This document shows positions 1 through 6,660 of a stretch of DNA of 16,214 nucleotides, piece after piece; position 1 is the stretch's first letter; each line of letters opens with the position of its first letter. This stretch comes from CAZTHL01 sp964613585 (GTDB lineage Bacteria; Pseudomonadota; Alphaproteobacteria; DSM-16000; Inquilinaceae): contig CAZTHL010000083.1 in assembly GCA_964613585.1 (NCBI GenBank), positions 1-16,214 on the forward strand, read 5' to 3'. Both the position numbers and the translations under genes were made by a program. The notes under the pieces were generated by a model that saw only the letters and a program-made list of their open reading frames with translations, searched no databases and was not told the DNA's origin.

Positions 1-1066
1 CGAAATGCAGGTGCTGGCGCTGGTCGACCACGTAGAGGATCAGGTCCGGGTCGTGCTCCTCGACCCGCGCCAGCACCGTCGCCAGGTCGGTGGTGGCATA
101 GAGGATGGCGCCGTCGGACTTGAGCAGGATCAGCGGCGGCACCTCGGTCTTGTCGTCCGGCCGGTCGACGCGCACGATCCGGGCGCCCTCGCTCTCCTCG
201 GCCAAACCCTCGGCCTGCAGCCGCTCGAGCATCGGCGCGATCCGGTCGTGCACCGAGGCCTCGCCCTCGAACAGGTCGAAGCGCACGCCCAGGCTGGCGA
301 ACTCGCGGCTCATGCCGGCGACCGACACGGCGACGAAATGCCGCCACAGGGCGCGGTAGCCGGGCCGCCCGGCCTGCAGCTCGGCGGTCGCCTGCCGCGC
401 CTCGTCGAGGCGCGCCGGGTCGGCCTTGCAGGCCGCCGCCGCCGCCGGGTAGAGCGCCTCCAGGTCGTCCATGGAGACCGGTGGATCGTCCGGGAAGGGG
501 CCGCGCGCGTCCGGGTCGACGTAGGGCAGGTCGGGTCGGCGCCGGGCGATCTCCGCGATCAGCATGCCCATGGGCAGGCCCCAGTCGCCCATGTGCACGT
601 CGCTGATCACCCGGTGGCCGGCGAAGCGGAACAGCCGCTGCAGGCAGTCGCCGATGATGGTTGCGCGCAGGTGGCCGACATGCATCGGCTTGGCGATGTT
701 GGGGCCGCCGAAGTCGAGGATCACGGTCAACGGATCGCGCGCCGGCACGGCCAGCCGTGGGTCGGCGGCCATGGCGTTGGCGTGCTCGGCGAGCACCGCG
801 TCGGCCACGGTGAGGTTGAGGAAGCCCGGCCCGGCGATGTCGACGTCGGCGAACAGGGGGTCGCCGGACAGCGCCGCGGCCACCGCCTCGGCGATTTCGC
901 GCGGCTTGCGGCGCGCCTGCCTGGCCGCCGGCAGCGCGCCGTTGCACTGGAACTGGCCGAGGTCGGGGCGGTTCGACAGCGTCACCAGGCCCAGCTCCGG
1001 CGGCAGCCCGAGCCGGGCGAAGGCGGCGGCGACGCGGTCGGTCAGCCGGTCGGAAAGCGGTGTCAT
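1..1066 (-). CDS. argS: Arginyl-tRNA synthetase, N-terminal portion (3' end beyond window)
   Basis: This class I aminoacyl-tRNA synthetase charges tRNA-Arg with arginine in the cytoplasm. About 355 residues are visible of a family length near 580, and the gene runs off the left edge. The N-terminal tRNA-recognition domain (residues about 1-100) contains LSNRPDLGQFQCNGAL, typical of ArgS. The catalytic domain follows with FGGPNIAKPMHVGHLRAT, which carries the HIGH-type signature as HVGH at residues 129-132. The last visible residues, YVVDQRQHLHF, match the conserved segment before the second half of the catalytic domain. The KMSK-type loop and the anticodon-binding domain lie outside the window. 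The ATG at 1064-1066 is chosen because the protein then begins at the usual distance from the LSNRPDLGQ motif; only a weak AGGG lies just upstream. It lies downstream of the LysR gene on the same strand but is separated from it by a strong hairpin, so it is probably transcribed on its own. Confidence 0.95.
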   Translation of the reverse strand, partial: MTPLSDRLTDRVAAAFARLGLPPELGLVTLSNRPDLGQFQCNGALPAARQARRKPREIAEAVAAALSGDPLFADVDIAGPGFLNLTVADAVLAEHANAMAADPRLAVPARDPLTVILDFGGPNIAKPMHVGHLRATIIGDCLQRLFRFAGHRVISDVHMGDWGLPMGMLIAEIARRRPDLPYVDPDARGPFPDDPPVSMDDLEALYPAAAAACKADPARLDEARQATAELQAGRPGYRALWRHFVAVSVAGMSREFASLGVRFDLFEGEASVHDRIAPMLERLQAEGLAEESEGARIVRVDRPDDKTEVPPLILLKSDGAILYATTDLATVLARVEEHDPDLILYVVDQRQHLHF

Positions 1067-1101
1067 GGCCCTGCCGAAGCCTGTGCCTGGGATGGCTCTT
1101 C

Positions 1102-1157
1102 TAGAAAGCCGCGGGCGGCGGGGCAAGCGCGGCCCGACCGGCGCTGCCGCCCGCGGC
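1102..1157 (-). terminator. Probable intrinsic terminator directly after the LysR gene
   Basis: A perfect 12-bp GC-only inverted repeat has arms at 1146-1157 and 1108-1119 with a 26-nt loop. On the minus strand the second arm is followed by TTTCTAG. The first arm starts at the base right after the LysR stop codon (1158-1160). The T-run is short, so this could instead be a processing or stabilising hairpin, but its position suits a terminator isolating argS. Confidence 0.55.
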
Positions 1158-2305
1158 TCACGCGCCGGCCGCGCCGGCGGCGACCGGGGTCGACGAGGGC
1201 GGCTGGAACGGCGCATCCCAGGCCGGCTCGGGGCTGAAGCGCTCGACCAGGAGGTCGACGAAGGCGCGCACCTTGGGCGACAGGTGCCGGTTGTGCGGGT
1301 AGACGGCGTAAACGCCGCCGAAGGTGTCGGCGAAGTCCGGCAGCAGGCGTGCCAGCCGGCCCTCGACGATGTCCTGGCCGACCAGGAAGGTGGGCAGGAG
1401 CGCGACGCCGAGCCCTTGGCACGCCGCGGCGCGCAGGGCGTCGCCGTTGTTGACCTGGAAGCGGCCGTCGACGCGCACCGTCTGGATCACGCCGTCCGGG
1501 CCGGCCAGCCGCCAATGCGCCGCACCGGCCTGGCCCCCGGCTTGGCCCCCGGCTTGGCCCCCGGCTTGGNNNNNNNNNNNNNNNNNNNNNNNNNNNNNNN
1601 NNNNNNNNNNNNNNNNNNNNNNNNNNNNNNNNNNNNNNNNNNNNNNNNNNNNNNNNNNNNNNNNNNNNNATGCGCCGCACCGGCCTGGCCCCCGGCTTGG
1701 CCCCCGGCTTGGCCCCCGGCTTGGTAGGCGTAGGCGAGGCAGTGGTGGCGGGCGAGATCGGCCGGCGCCGCCGGCGCGCCGGCGCGCGCGAGATAGCCGG
1801 GGGCGGCGCAGACGATGCGGCGGGCCGGTGCCAGCCGGCGGGCGATCAGGCTGGAATCGGCCAGCGCCGAGATGCGGACGACCACGTCGAAGCCCTCGTC
1901 GACCACGTCGACCAGGCGGTCGTTCAGGGTCAGGTCGACACGCAGCTCGGGGTGCCGGTCGAGCAGGTCCGGGATCGCCGGCGCCAGGTGCAGGTGGCCG
2001 AACGAGACCGGCGCGTTCACCTTGAGCGTGCCGCGCGGCTCGGCGTGCAGCCGGGTGACCACGCGCTCGGCCTCCTCCACCTCGGCGGCGATGCGGGCGC
2101 AGCGCTCGTACAGCGCCCGGCCGACCTCGGTCGGGCTGAGCCGCCGCGTGGTGCGGTTGAGCAGGCGCGCGCCGAGCTGCTCCTCGAGCCGGGCCACCTG
2201 CTTGCTGACCGCCGACTTCGAGGTGCCCAGGCGCCGGGCGGCGTCGGAGAAGCTGTTCGCCTCGACCACGCGGGCGAAGACGATCATGGCGTTGACGGTG
2301 TCCAC
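1158..2305 (-). CDS. LysR-family transcriptional regulator, split by an assembly gap
   Basis: This is a DNA-binding regulator of the LysR family. The N-terminal winged HTH (residues about 1-60) reads VVEANSFSDAARRLGTSKSA then VSKQVARLEEQLGARLLNRT, a canonical LysR pattern. A co-inducer-binding domain follows (GTLKVNAPVSFG, then GFDVVVRISALADSSLIARRL). The frame breaks at the N-run at 1570-1669, because the upstream half (to LAYAYQ) and the downstream half (from HWRLAGPDG) are in different frames as scaffolded. Both gap edges carry the same 55 bases. Merging them removes 155 bases, restores one frame and predicts 330 residues with no internal stop. The merged protein has GGQA repeats between LAYAYQ and GAAHWRL. 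The start is the GTG at 2303-2305, giving the usual short N-terminus (V/M)DTVNAMIVFARVVEA; ATG 2285-2287 is an alternative. The gene diverges from wrbA, so its likely targets are wrbA and the next gene. The target assignment is inferred from position. Confidence 0.88.
1515..1724. repeat. 12-bp tandem repeat present on both sides of a gap (55-bp duplicated contig ends)
   Basis: Bases 1515-1569 and 1670-1724 are identical over 55 bp. Each begins ATGCGCCGCACC and then carries CCCGGCTTGGCC-type 12-bp units. On the coding (minus) strand each unit encodes Gly-Gly-Gln-Ala. The left copy stops at the first N and the right copy starts at the last N, so this is most simply one array written twice by scaffolding. 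The true copy number is uncertain. Confidence 0.9.
1570..1669. other. Assembly gap (100 N) inside the LysR gene
   Basis: Exactly 100 Ns, the conventional size for a gap of unknown length. The identical 55-bp flanks indicate that the two contigs probably overlap, so no sequence may be missing here apart from extra repeat units. Confidence 0.95.
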
Positions 2306-2564
2306 GGGCGGTTCGGATCGTTTCCGGATCGACACGCGCACCGCTAGCCGAAAGCCGATTAAGAGCCAATGAGCGACACTGTCGCGGGCGAAGGGCACCG
2401 GCCGTTGCCCGGAGCCGCCAAGGGCCGGGCGGCGAGCGTCCGGGCACGCCGTTGTCGCCCGCGGGGAAACGCCCTTGTGCCGGCCCGGCGGATTGCCCGG
2501 CGCGCCCGGCCGCTCATCTCCCAGGACAGCTCGAACCCCCATTCATGCCGGGAGGCAAGCCATC
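2306..2564. promoter_or_regulatory. Divergent intergenic region between the LysR gene and wrbA
   Basis: This 259-bp spacer between two divergent starts must contain both promoters and, by analogy with other LysR loci, the regulator's binding sites. A direct repeat CGGATCG occurs at 2314-2320 and 2325-2331, with starts 11 bp apart (about one helical turn), next to the LysR start. A comparatively AT-rich stretch lies at about 2340-2375. On the minus strand it contains TTGGCT followed 17 bp later by TAGCGG, a weak promoter-like pair. The wrbA ribosome-binding site GGGAGG is at 2550-2555, 9 nt before its ATG. No T-N11-A palindrome stood out to me, so operator positions are guesses. Confidence 0.4.
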
Positions 2565-3164
2565 ATGACCAAGGTGCTGGTGCTCTACTACAGCTCGTAC
2601 GGCCATATCGAGACCATGGCCCAGGCCGTCGCCGAGGGGGCGCGCGCCGCCGGGGCCGAGGCCGTCGTCAAGCGCGTGCCGGAGCTGGTGCCGCCGGAGG
2701 TGGCGCGGAAGGCCGGCTACAAGCTCGATCAGCCGGCGCCGGAAGCCGAGCCCGGCGAGCTGGCCGACTACGATGCCATGATCCTCGGCACGCCGACCCG
2801 CTACGGCAACATGTGCTCGCAGATGCGCAATTTCCTCGACCAGACCGGGGCGCTGTGGATGAGCGGCGCCACCATCGGCAAGGTGGGCAGCGTGTTCACC
2901 TCCACGGCCAGCCAGCACGGCGGCCAGGAGAGCACCCTGCTGTCGAGCCACATCACGCTGCTGCACCTGGGCTTCGTCATCGTCGGCCTGCCCTACTCCG
3001 CCCGCGAGCAGCTGACGCTGGAGGAGGTCAGCGGCGGCTCGCCCTACGGCGCGACCACCATCGCCGCCGGCAACGGCTCGCGCCAGCCCTCCGCCAACGA
3101 GCTGACGATGGCCCGCTTCCAGGGCGAGCATGTCGCCCGCATCGCCGGCAAGCTGGCCGCCTGA
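2565..3164 (+). CDS. wrbA: NAD(P)H:quinone oxidoreductase, WrbA type
   Basis: A cytoplasmic flavodoxin-fold enzyme of 199 residues, the usual WrbA length. The family binds FMN and reduces quinones by two electrons using NAD(P)H, avoiding semiquinone radicals. The FMN phosphate loop is YYSSYGHIETMA (residues 8-19). The isoalloxazine-contacting segment GTPTRYGNMCSQMRNFLDQT follows at about 75-94. TSTASQHGGQ (112-121) carries the family's conserved His118. The C-terminal half (ITLLHLGFVIVGLPYS, then GGSPYGATT) is also characteristic. The ATG at 2565 is preceded by a strong GGGAGG at 9-nt spacing. It is the first gene of a two-gene unit with the glutathionyl-hydroquinone reductase 42 bp downstream, and it diverges from a LysR regulator, which suggests induction by quinones or related electrophiles (inference). 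Confidence 0.95.
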   Translation: MTKVLVLYYSSYGHIETMAQAVAEGARAAGAEAVVKRVPELVPPEVARKAGYKLDQPAPEAEPGELADYDAMILGTPTRYGNMCSQMRNFLDQTGALWMSGATIGKVGSVFTSTASQHGGQESTLLSSHITLLHLGFVIVGLPYSAREQLTLEEVSGGSPYGATTIAAGNGSRQPSANELTMARFQGEHVARIAGKLAA

Positions 3165-3206
3165 GCCGATCCGTCTTCACTCCTCCAAGCCTCGGGAGAC
3201 ACCGCC

Positions 3207-4178
3207 ATGGGCCTGCTGATCGACGGCGTCTGGCACGACAAATGGTATGACACCAAGAGCACCGGCGGCCGCTTCGTCCGCCAGGACAGCGCCTTCCGCC
3301 ACTCGGTGACCGCCGACGGCTCGTCCGGCTTCCCGGCCGAGGCCGGGCGCTACCACCTCTACGTCTCGCTGGCCTGCCCCTGGGCCCATCGCACCCTGAT
3401 CGTCCGCGCCCTGAAGGGGCTCGAGGAGGCGATCTCCGTCTCGGTGGTCGACCCGTTCATGGGCAGCGAGGGCTGGTGGTTCGGCGACGATCCGGACGGC
3501 ACCGCCGACACCGTGAACGGCAAGAGCCACCTGCACCAAGTCTACACCCTGGCCGACCCGGCCTACACCGGCCGGGTCACGGTGCCGGTGCTGTGGGACA
3601 AGCGGCAGGGGACCATCGTCAGCAACGAGTCGGCGGAGATCATCCGCATGCTCAACAGCGCCTTCGACGCGATCGGCGACGCGTCGGTCGACCTCTACCC
3701 CGAGGCGCTGCGTGAGGAAATCGACCGGATCAACGCGTTCGTCTACCCTAACGTGAACAACGGGGTGTACCGCTGCGGCTTCGCCACCACGCAGGAGGCC
3801 TATGAGGAGGCCTTCGAGCAGCTGTTCGCGGCGCTCGACGAGCTCGAGGCGCGGCTCGGCCGGCAGCGCTACCTGGCCGGCGACCGGATCACCGAGGCCG
3901 ACTGGCGGCTGTTCACCACGCTGGTGCGCTTCGACCCGGTCTATGTCGGGCACTTCAAGTGCAACCGGCAGCGCATCGCCGACTACCCGAGCCTGTGGAA
4001 CTACCTGCTCGAGCTCTATCAGGTGCCGGGCGTCGCCGGGACCGTGAACCTGCGGCACATCAAGCGGCACTATTACGAGAGCCACGAGACCATCAACCCG
4101 ACACGGGTGGTGCCGAAGGGGCCGGCGATCGACTACACGGCGCCGCACAACCGCGGCGGCCTGCCGCGGGCGGGGTAG
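3207..4178 (+). CDS. yqjG: Glutathionyl-hydroquinone reductase (YqjG/PcpF-type glutathione transferase)
   Basis: A 323-residue cytoplasmic glutathione transferase of the Xi/omega-like group. Members remove glutathione from glutathionyl-hydroquinones through a nucleophilic cysteine. The thioredoxin-fold domain contains YVSLACPWAHRTLI, with Cys57 in the CPWAHR motif that marks this subfamily. It continues with VPVLWDK (126-132) and SNESAEIIRMLN (139-150), which contribute to glutathione binding. The helical C-terminal domain has VNNGVYRCGFA and DWRLFTTLVRFDPVYVGHFK. The conserved tail IKRHYYESHETINPT is followed by VVPKGP. The start ATG at 3207 has GGGAG at 3194-3198. It follows wrbA by 42 bp on the same strand and is probably cotranscribed. 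The pairing is functionally coherent: WrbA makes hydroquinones from quinones, and this enzyme recycles their glutathione adducts. A hairpin array starts just after the stop codon. Confidence 0.93.
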   Translation: MGLLIDGVWHDKWYDTKSTGGRFVRQDSAFRHSVTADGSSGFPAEAGRYHLYVSLACPWAHRTLIVRALKGLEEAISVSVVDPFMGSEGWWFGDDPDGTADTVNGKSHLHQVYTLADPAYTGRVTVPVLWDKRQGTIVSNESAEIIRMLNSAFDAIGDASVDLYPEALREEIDRINAFVYPNVNNGVYRCGFATTQEAYEEAFEQLFAALDELEARLGRQRYLAGDRITEADWRLFTTLVRFDPVYVGHFKCNRQRIADYPSLWNYLLELYQVPGVAGTVNLRHIKRHYYESHETINPTRVVPKGPAIDYTAPHNRGGLPRAG

Positions 4179-4185
4179 GTCAGCG

Positions 4186-4409
4186 CGGGCGGTCCGGCCG
4201 CGCCTCACGCGGACCGCCCGCCCGGGCGGTCCGGCCCCCCCTCACGCGGACCGCCCGCCCGGGCGGTCCGGCCCCCCCTCACGCGGACCGCCCGNNNNNN
4301 NNNNNNNNNNNNNNNNNNNNNNNNNNNNNNNNNNNNNNNNNNNNNNNNNNNNNNNNNNNNNNNNNNNNNNNNNNNNNNNNNNNNNNNNNNNNNNCCCGGG
4401 CGGTCCGGC
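4186..4409. repeat. 37-bp tandem hairpin array between convergent genes, interrupted by a gap
   Basis: Two full 37-bp units lie at 4204-4240 and 4241-4277, and a 17-bp partial third at 4278-4294 runs to the gap. After the Ns, 4395-4409 supplies exactly the next 15 bases of the unit. Each unit contains GGACCGCCCG, a 2-nt centre, and CGGGCGGTCC, a perfect 10-bp inverted repeat. A diverged half-unit precedes the array at 4186-4203. Alternative pairing between neighbouring units is also possible. Located between two convergent transcription units, the array could act as a bidirectional terminator, although no T-run is present. Each unit also supplies a minus-strand TGA. Because 37 is not a multiple of 3, three units place stops in all three frames. 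Confidence 0.85.
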
Positions 4410-4684
4410 AGGGCGGCGAGGCGGATCGGGCCGCGCGCCGTCGCCGGATCGACCGCGCGGCCGCGCTGCAGCGCGCGGATGCTCCCGTCCTGCGTGAGCC
4501 TCGTCGCCGCCCGCCGCGCCGCCGGCATCAGCGCGCGCCAGTCCCGACCCGGCGCCGCCGCGTCGCGCGCCGCCTCCGACGGGCAGATGCTGCGGTCCGG
4601 GCCGCGCGCCGCGGTCAGCGCCAGGATCGACCGTGCCACACGGTCGTCGTCGTCATCGCGGACGGGCTCGCCGTCCCTCCTCAC
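4279..4684 (-). CDS. Small DUF3253-family protein (C-terminus crosses an assembly gap)
   Basis: Recognised as DUF3253, a family of short bacterial proteins of unknown function. The visible signature is VARSILALTAARG, then SICPSEAAR (about residues 32-40), DWRALMPAARRAATRL, and QRGRAVDPATARGPIRLA near the C-terminus, all in the family order. The GTG start at 4682-4684 overlaps the TGA of the upstream kinase as GTGA, implying translational coupling. AGGAGG lies just inside the start and may serve a later start. The protein enters the 100-N gap after LPDRP. Closing the gap with no added bases gives 101 residues ending GGRSA and a TGA at 4279-4281 inside the hairpin array. An Arg/Asp-rich N-terminus (RDGEPVRDDDDDR) precedes the domain. 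The role is unknown; the link with the kinase is positional only. Confidence 0.72.
4295..4394. other. Assembly gap (100 N) at the centre of a hairpin repeat
   Basis: Exactly 100 Ns. The left contig ends at GGACCGCCCG and the right begins CCCGGGCGGTCC, which is the precise continuation of the 37-bp unit. Direct joining is therefore plausible, but the true number of units cannot be known from this sequence. Confidence 0.95.
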
Positions 4685-6189
4685 GCGGCACGGCCGTCGC
4701 CGGCGGCAAAGCACGGCGCGAGCGCCCGGGTCAGCGCCTCGAAGCGCGCGGCCTTGGCGGCGAAGCGCTCGACCAGGGCCGGCGCCGGCTGGACCACCCG
4801 CTCGACCGCCGGCCGCCGGCACACCGCCGCCGGGCTCTCGCCGGTCGCCGCCAGCCGGGCCAGCCGGGCCGCGCCGAGCGCCGCCGCGCTGTCGCCGTGC
4901 GCGGGGATGAGCAACGGCCGGCCGAGCGCCGAGGCCAGGATCCGGCCCCAGAAGGGTGAGGGCGCGGCATCACCCAGGAGCAGCATGTCCTCGACCGGCC
5001 GGCCGCCGGCCAGCAGCGCGGCCTGGCCGCCGGCCAGCGCCAGCGCCACGCCCTCCAGCACCGCCCGCACCAGGTCGGCCCGCGTCGTCCCCCGGCCGAG
5101 ACCGAAGAACACGCCCGTCGCGCCCGGCCCCTCGGCCTCCAGGTGCCAGGGGCGCTCGCCGCCCAGATAGGGCAGGAACAGCGGCACGCCGGCGCCGTGA
5201 TCGCTCGCCGCCGCCTCGGCCAATGCGGCGGCCGGCTTGGTGCCGCCGGTGACGCCGGTGATCCAGTCAAGGCATCGGCCGGCGCTGGGCGTCTCTGCCC
5301 GGCGCAGCCAGCGGTCCGGCACGGCGTGGCAGACGGTGGCCACGCCCCGCTCGGCACCGGGCGCGAAGCGGGCGTCGACCGTCACCACGACGCCGGTCCG
5401 GCGCAGCGAGAGCAGGCCCTGGCCGGGCTCGATAACGCCCATGCCGAGCGCGGCCGCGGCGTCCCGGCTGGCCCCGGCGGCGACCGGCAGGCCGGGCACC
5501 AGCCCCAGCCGCTCGGCGACGTCCGGCCGCAGCGTCCCGGCCACGGAGGCGCTGTCCACCAGGTCCGCCACGGCCTCGCGGGACAGCCCGCCGGCCGCGA
5601 GCAGCGACGACGACCAGGCGCGTCCGCCGGTGTCGAGCCACAGGGTGGCCGAGGCGTCGGAGGGCTCGGCGGCCGGGGCGCCGGTCAGCCGGAGGCGCAC
5701 ATGGTCCTTGATCGACACGGCGAGCCCCAGGCGGGCCGGCAGGTCGGGCTCGTCCTGGGCGACGCTCAGCACCAGCACGGCGGCGGCGCCCGGTCCGGCG
5801 CGGCTGCCGGCGATCGCCGCCAGGTCCGGCGCCCGGCCCTCGAGCTCGGCCGCCCGGCCGATCGCGCCGGGCACGCCGTCCGGCAGCAGCAGGCGAGGCG
5901 CCTCCCCCTCCCCGTCGACCAGCACGACGCCCTCGGCCGGCCCGCTCACGCCCAGCGCGCGGATCTCGGGGAAGAGCCCGGGCTGCTGCTGCCGCAGCTG
6001 GTCGATCGCGCGCACCGTGGCGCGCCACGCTTCGTCCGCGTCCAGCTCGGCCCCCGCGTGCCGGGGACCGTCCAGCGCGCAGGGCATGACCGTGCGGCCG
6101 CTCAGCCGCTGGTCCTGATCGACCAGCACCGCGGTGACGGCGTCAAGGTCGACATCGATTCCGAGATACACCACCGCCTCCGGCCCCAC
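4681..6189 (-). CDS. Divergent FGGY-family carbohydrate kinase (xylulokinase-like)
   Basis: About 502 residues, the normal FGGY length. The FGGY fold is recognisable by the N-terminal YLGIDVD (8-14), KDHVRLRLTGAPAAEPSDAS then LWLDTGGRAWS (161-193), and AAGASRDAAAALGMGVIEPG with the putative catalytic base Asp243. The C-terminal half has LPYLGGERPWH (339-349) and TGVFFGLGRGTTRADLVRAV, then LLLGDAAPSPFWGRILASAL (403-422). Key motifs are altered. The first phosphate loop, usually D-G-T-S, is DVDLDAV. The xylulokinase QMHG segment is SGPAEG. The SLGTSG adenosine/phosphate loop is SLRRTG. The W-N-D-x-R sugar motif is not evident. Substrate and even activity are therefore uncertain, although the frame is long and intact. 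The start is given as GTG 6189, but GTGs at 6174 and 6171 lie after a GGAGG and would give a more typical N-terminus. It is coupled to the DUF3253 gene by a 4-bp overlap. Confidence 0.82.
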   Translation of the reverse strand: MGPEAVVYLGIDVDLDAVTAVLVDQDQRLSGRTVMPCALDGPRHAGAELDADEAWRATVRAIDQLRQQQPGLFPEIRALGVSGPAEGVVLVDGEGEAPRLLLPDGVPGAIGRAAELEGRAPDLAAIAGSRAGPGAAAVLVLSVAQDEPDLPARLGLAVSIKDHVRLRLTGAPAAEPSDASATLWLDTGGRAWSSSLLAAGGLSREAVADLVDSASVAGTLRPDVAERLGLVPGLPVAAGASRDAAAALGMGVIEPGQGLLSLRRTGVVVTVDARFAPGAERGVATVCHAVPDRWLRRAETPSAGRCLDWITGVTGGTKPAAALAEAAASDHGAGVPLFLPYLGGERPWHLEAEGPGATGVFFGLGRGTTRADLVRAVLEGVALALAGGQAALLAGGRPVEDMLLLGDAAPSPFWGRILASALGRPLLIPAHGDSAAALGAARLARLAATGESPAAVCRRPAVERVVQPAPALVERFAAKAARFEALTRALAPCFAAGDGRAA

Positions 6190-6660
6190 GCCGCGTTCCG
6201 CCGGGAGAAGCCCCGCTGCATCTTACAGGTATGCAGCCGCAGCCGGATGTCGACGGTCCGTCGGCCGGCGCGACCCGGCCGGGTCGCGGCGACGCTCCCG
6301 CCGACCGGGAGAGCGCCAGCGATCGGGCCCGCGCCGCGGGCGGCGACACCGGCCCCGTTATCGCCTTGGGCCCCGGACAAGGGGCTGCGGAGCGCTGGTC
6401 CTCCCCTGTCGTGGCGGCCCGATCCGGCCGGAGTGCGATGGCATCATCGCCCGGACGAGCCCGCGGCCGAGCCGGGGCACCGGGTGCCGCCGCCGGGATC
6501 CGGGCAGCCTCGAGGCCGGCCGCCGGAGCGGCGGCGTCCAGGGCTGGGCGAGCCGCCCGGATCGGGTCCGGCCGGCGACCAGAGCGCCGCGGCGGGGCGC
6601 GCGGGCCACCTCGCCTGCCGCGGTGCCGGCGTCGCCGTGACACGGCGGAGGCCGGCGCCG
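6190..6660. other. 471-bp intergenic region, no supported gene
   Basis: This very GC-rich spacer lies between the stop of the VCBS-repeat gene and the start of the kinase, both on the minus strand. It presumably holds the kinase promoter and the end of the VCBS transcript. Short open frames on both strands have no recognisable motif. A hairpin at 6625-6656 is listed separately. I see no RNA gene or mobile-element remnant. Confidence 0.6.
6625..6656 (-). terminator. Hairpin just downstream of the first VCBS-repeat gene
   Basis: Nested inverted repeats: an outer GCCGGC pair (6625-6630 with 6651-6656) and an inner CGCCGT/ACGGCG pair (6633-6638 with 6642-6647) around a 3-nt loop. It lies 4 bp beyond the stop codon. 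No T-run follows, so the terminator role is tentative. Confidence 0.35.

Noticed and set aside
4186..4409. Hairpin array considered as a CRISPR array
   Set aside because: The units are directly adjacent with no unique spacers, and there are no cas genes.
4205..4822. A longer version of the DUF3253 frame starting inside the kinase gene and passing through the Ns
   Set aside because: The extra N-terminus overlaps kinase coding sequence and is not part of the family. The extra C-terminus depends on the arbitrary length of the N-run.
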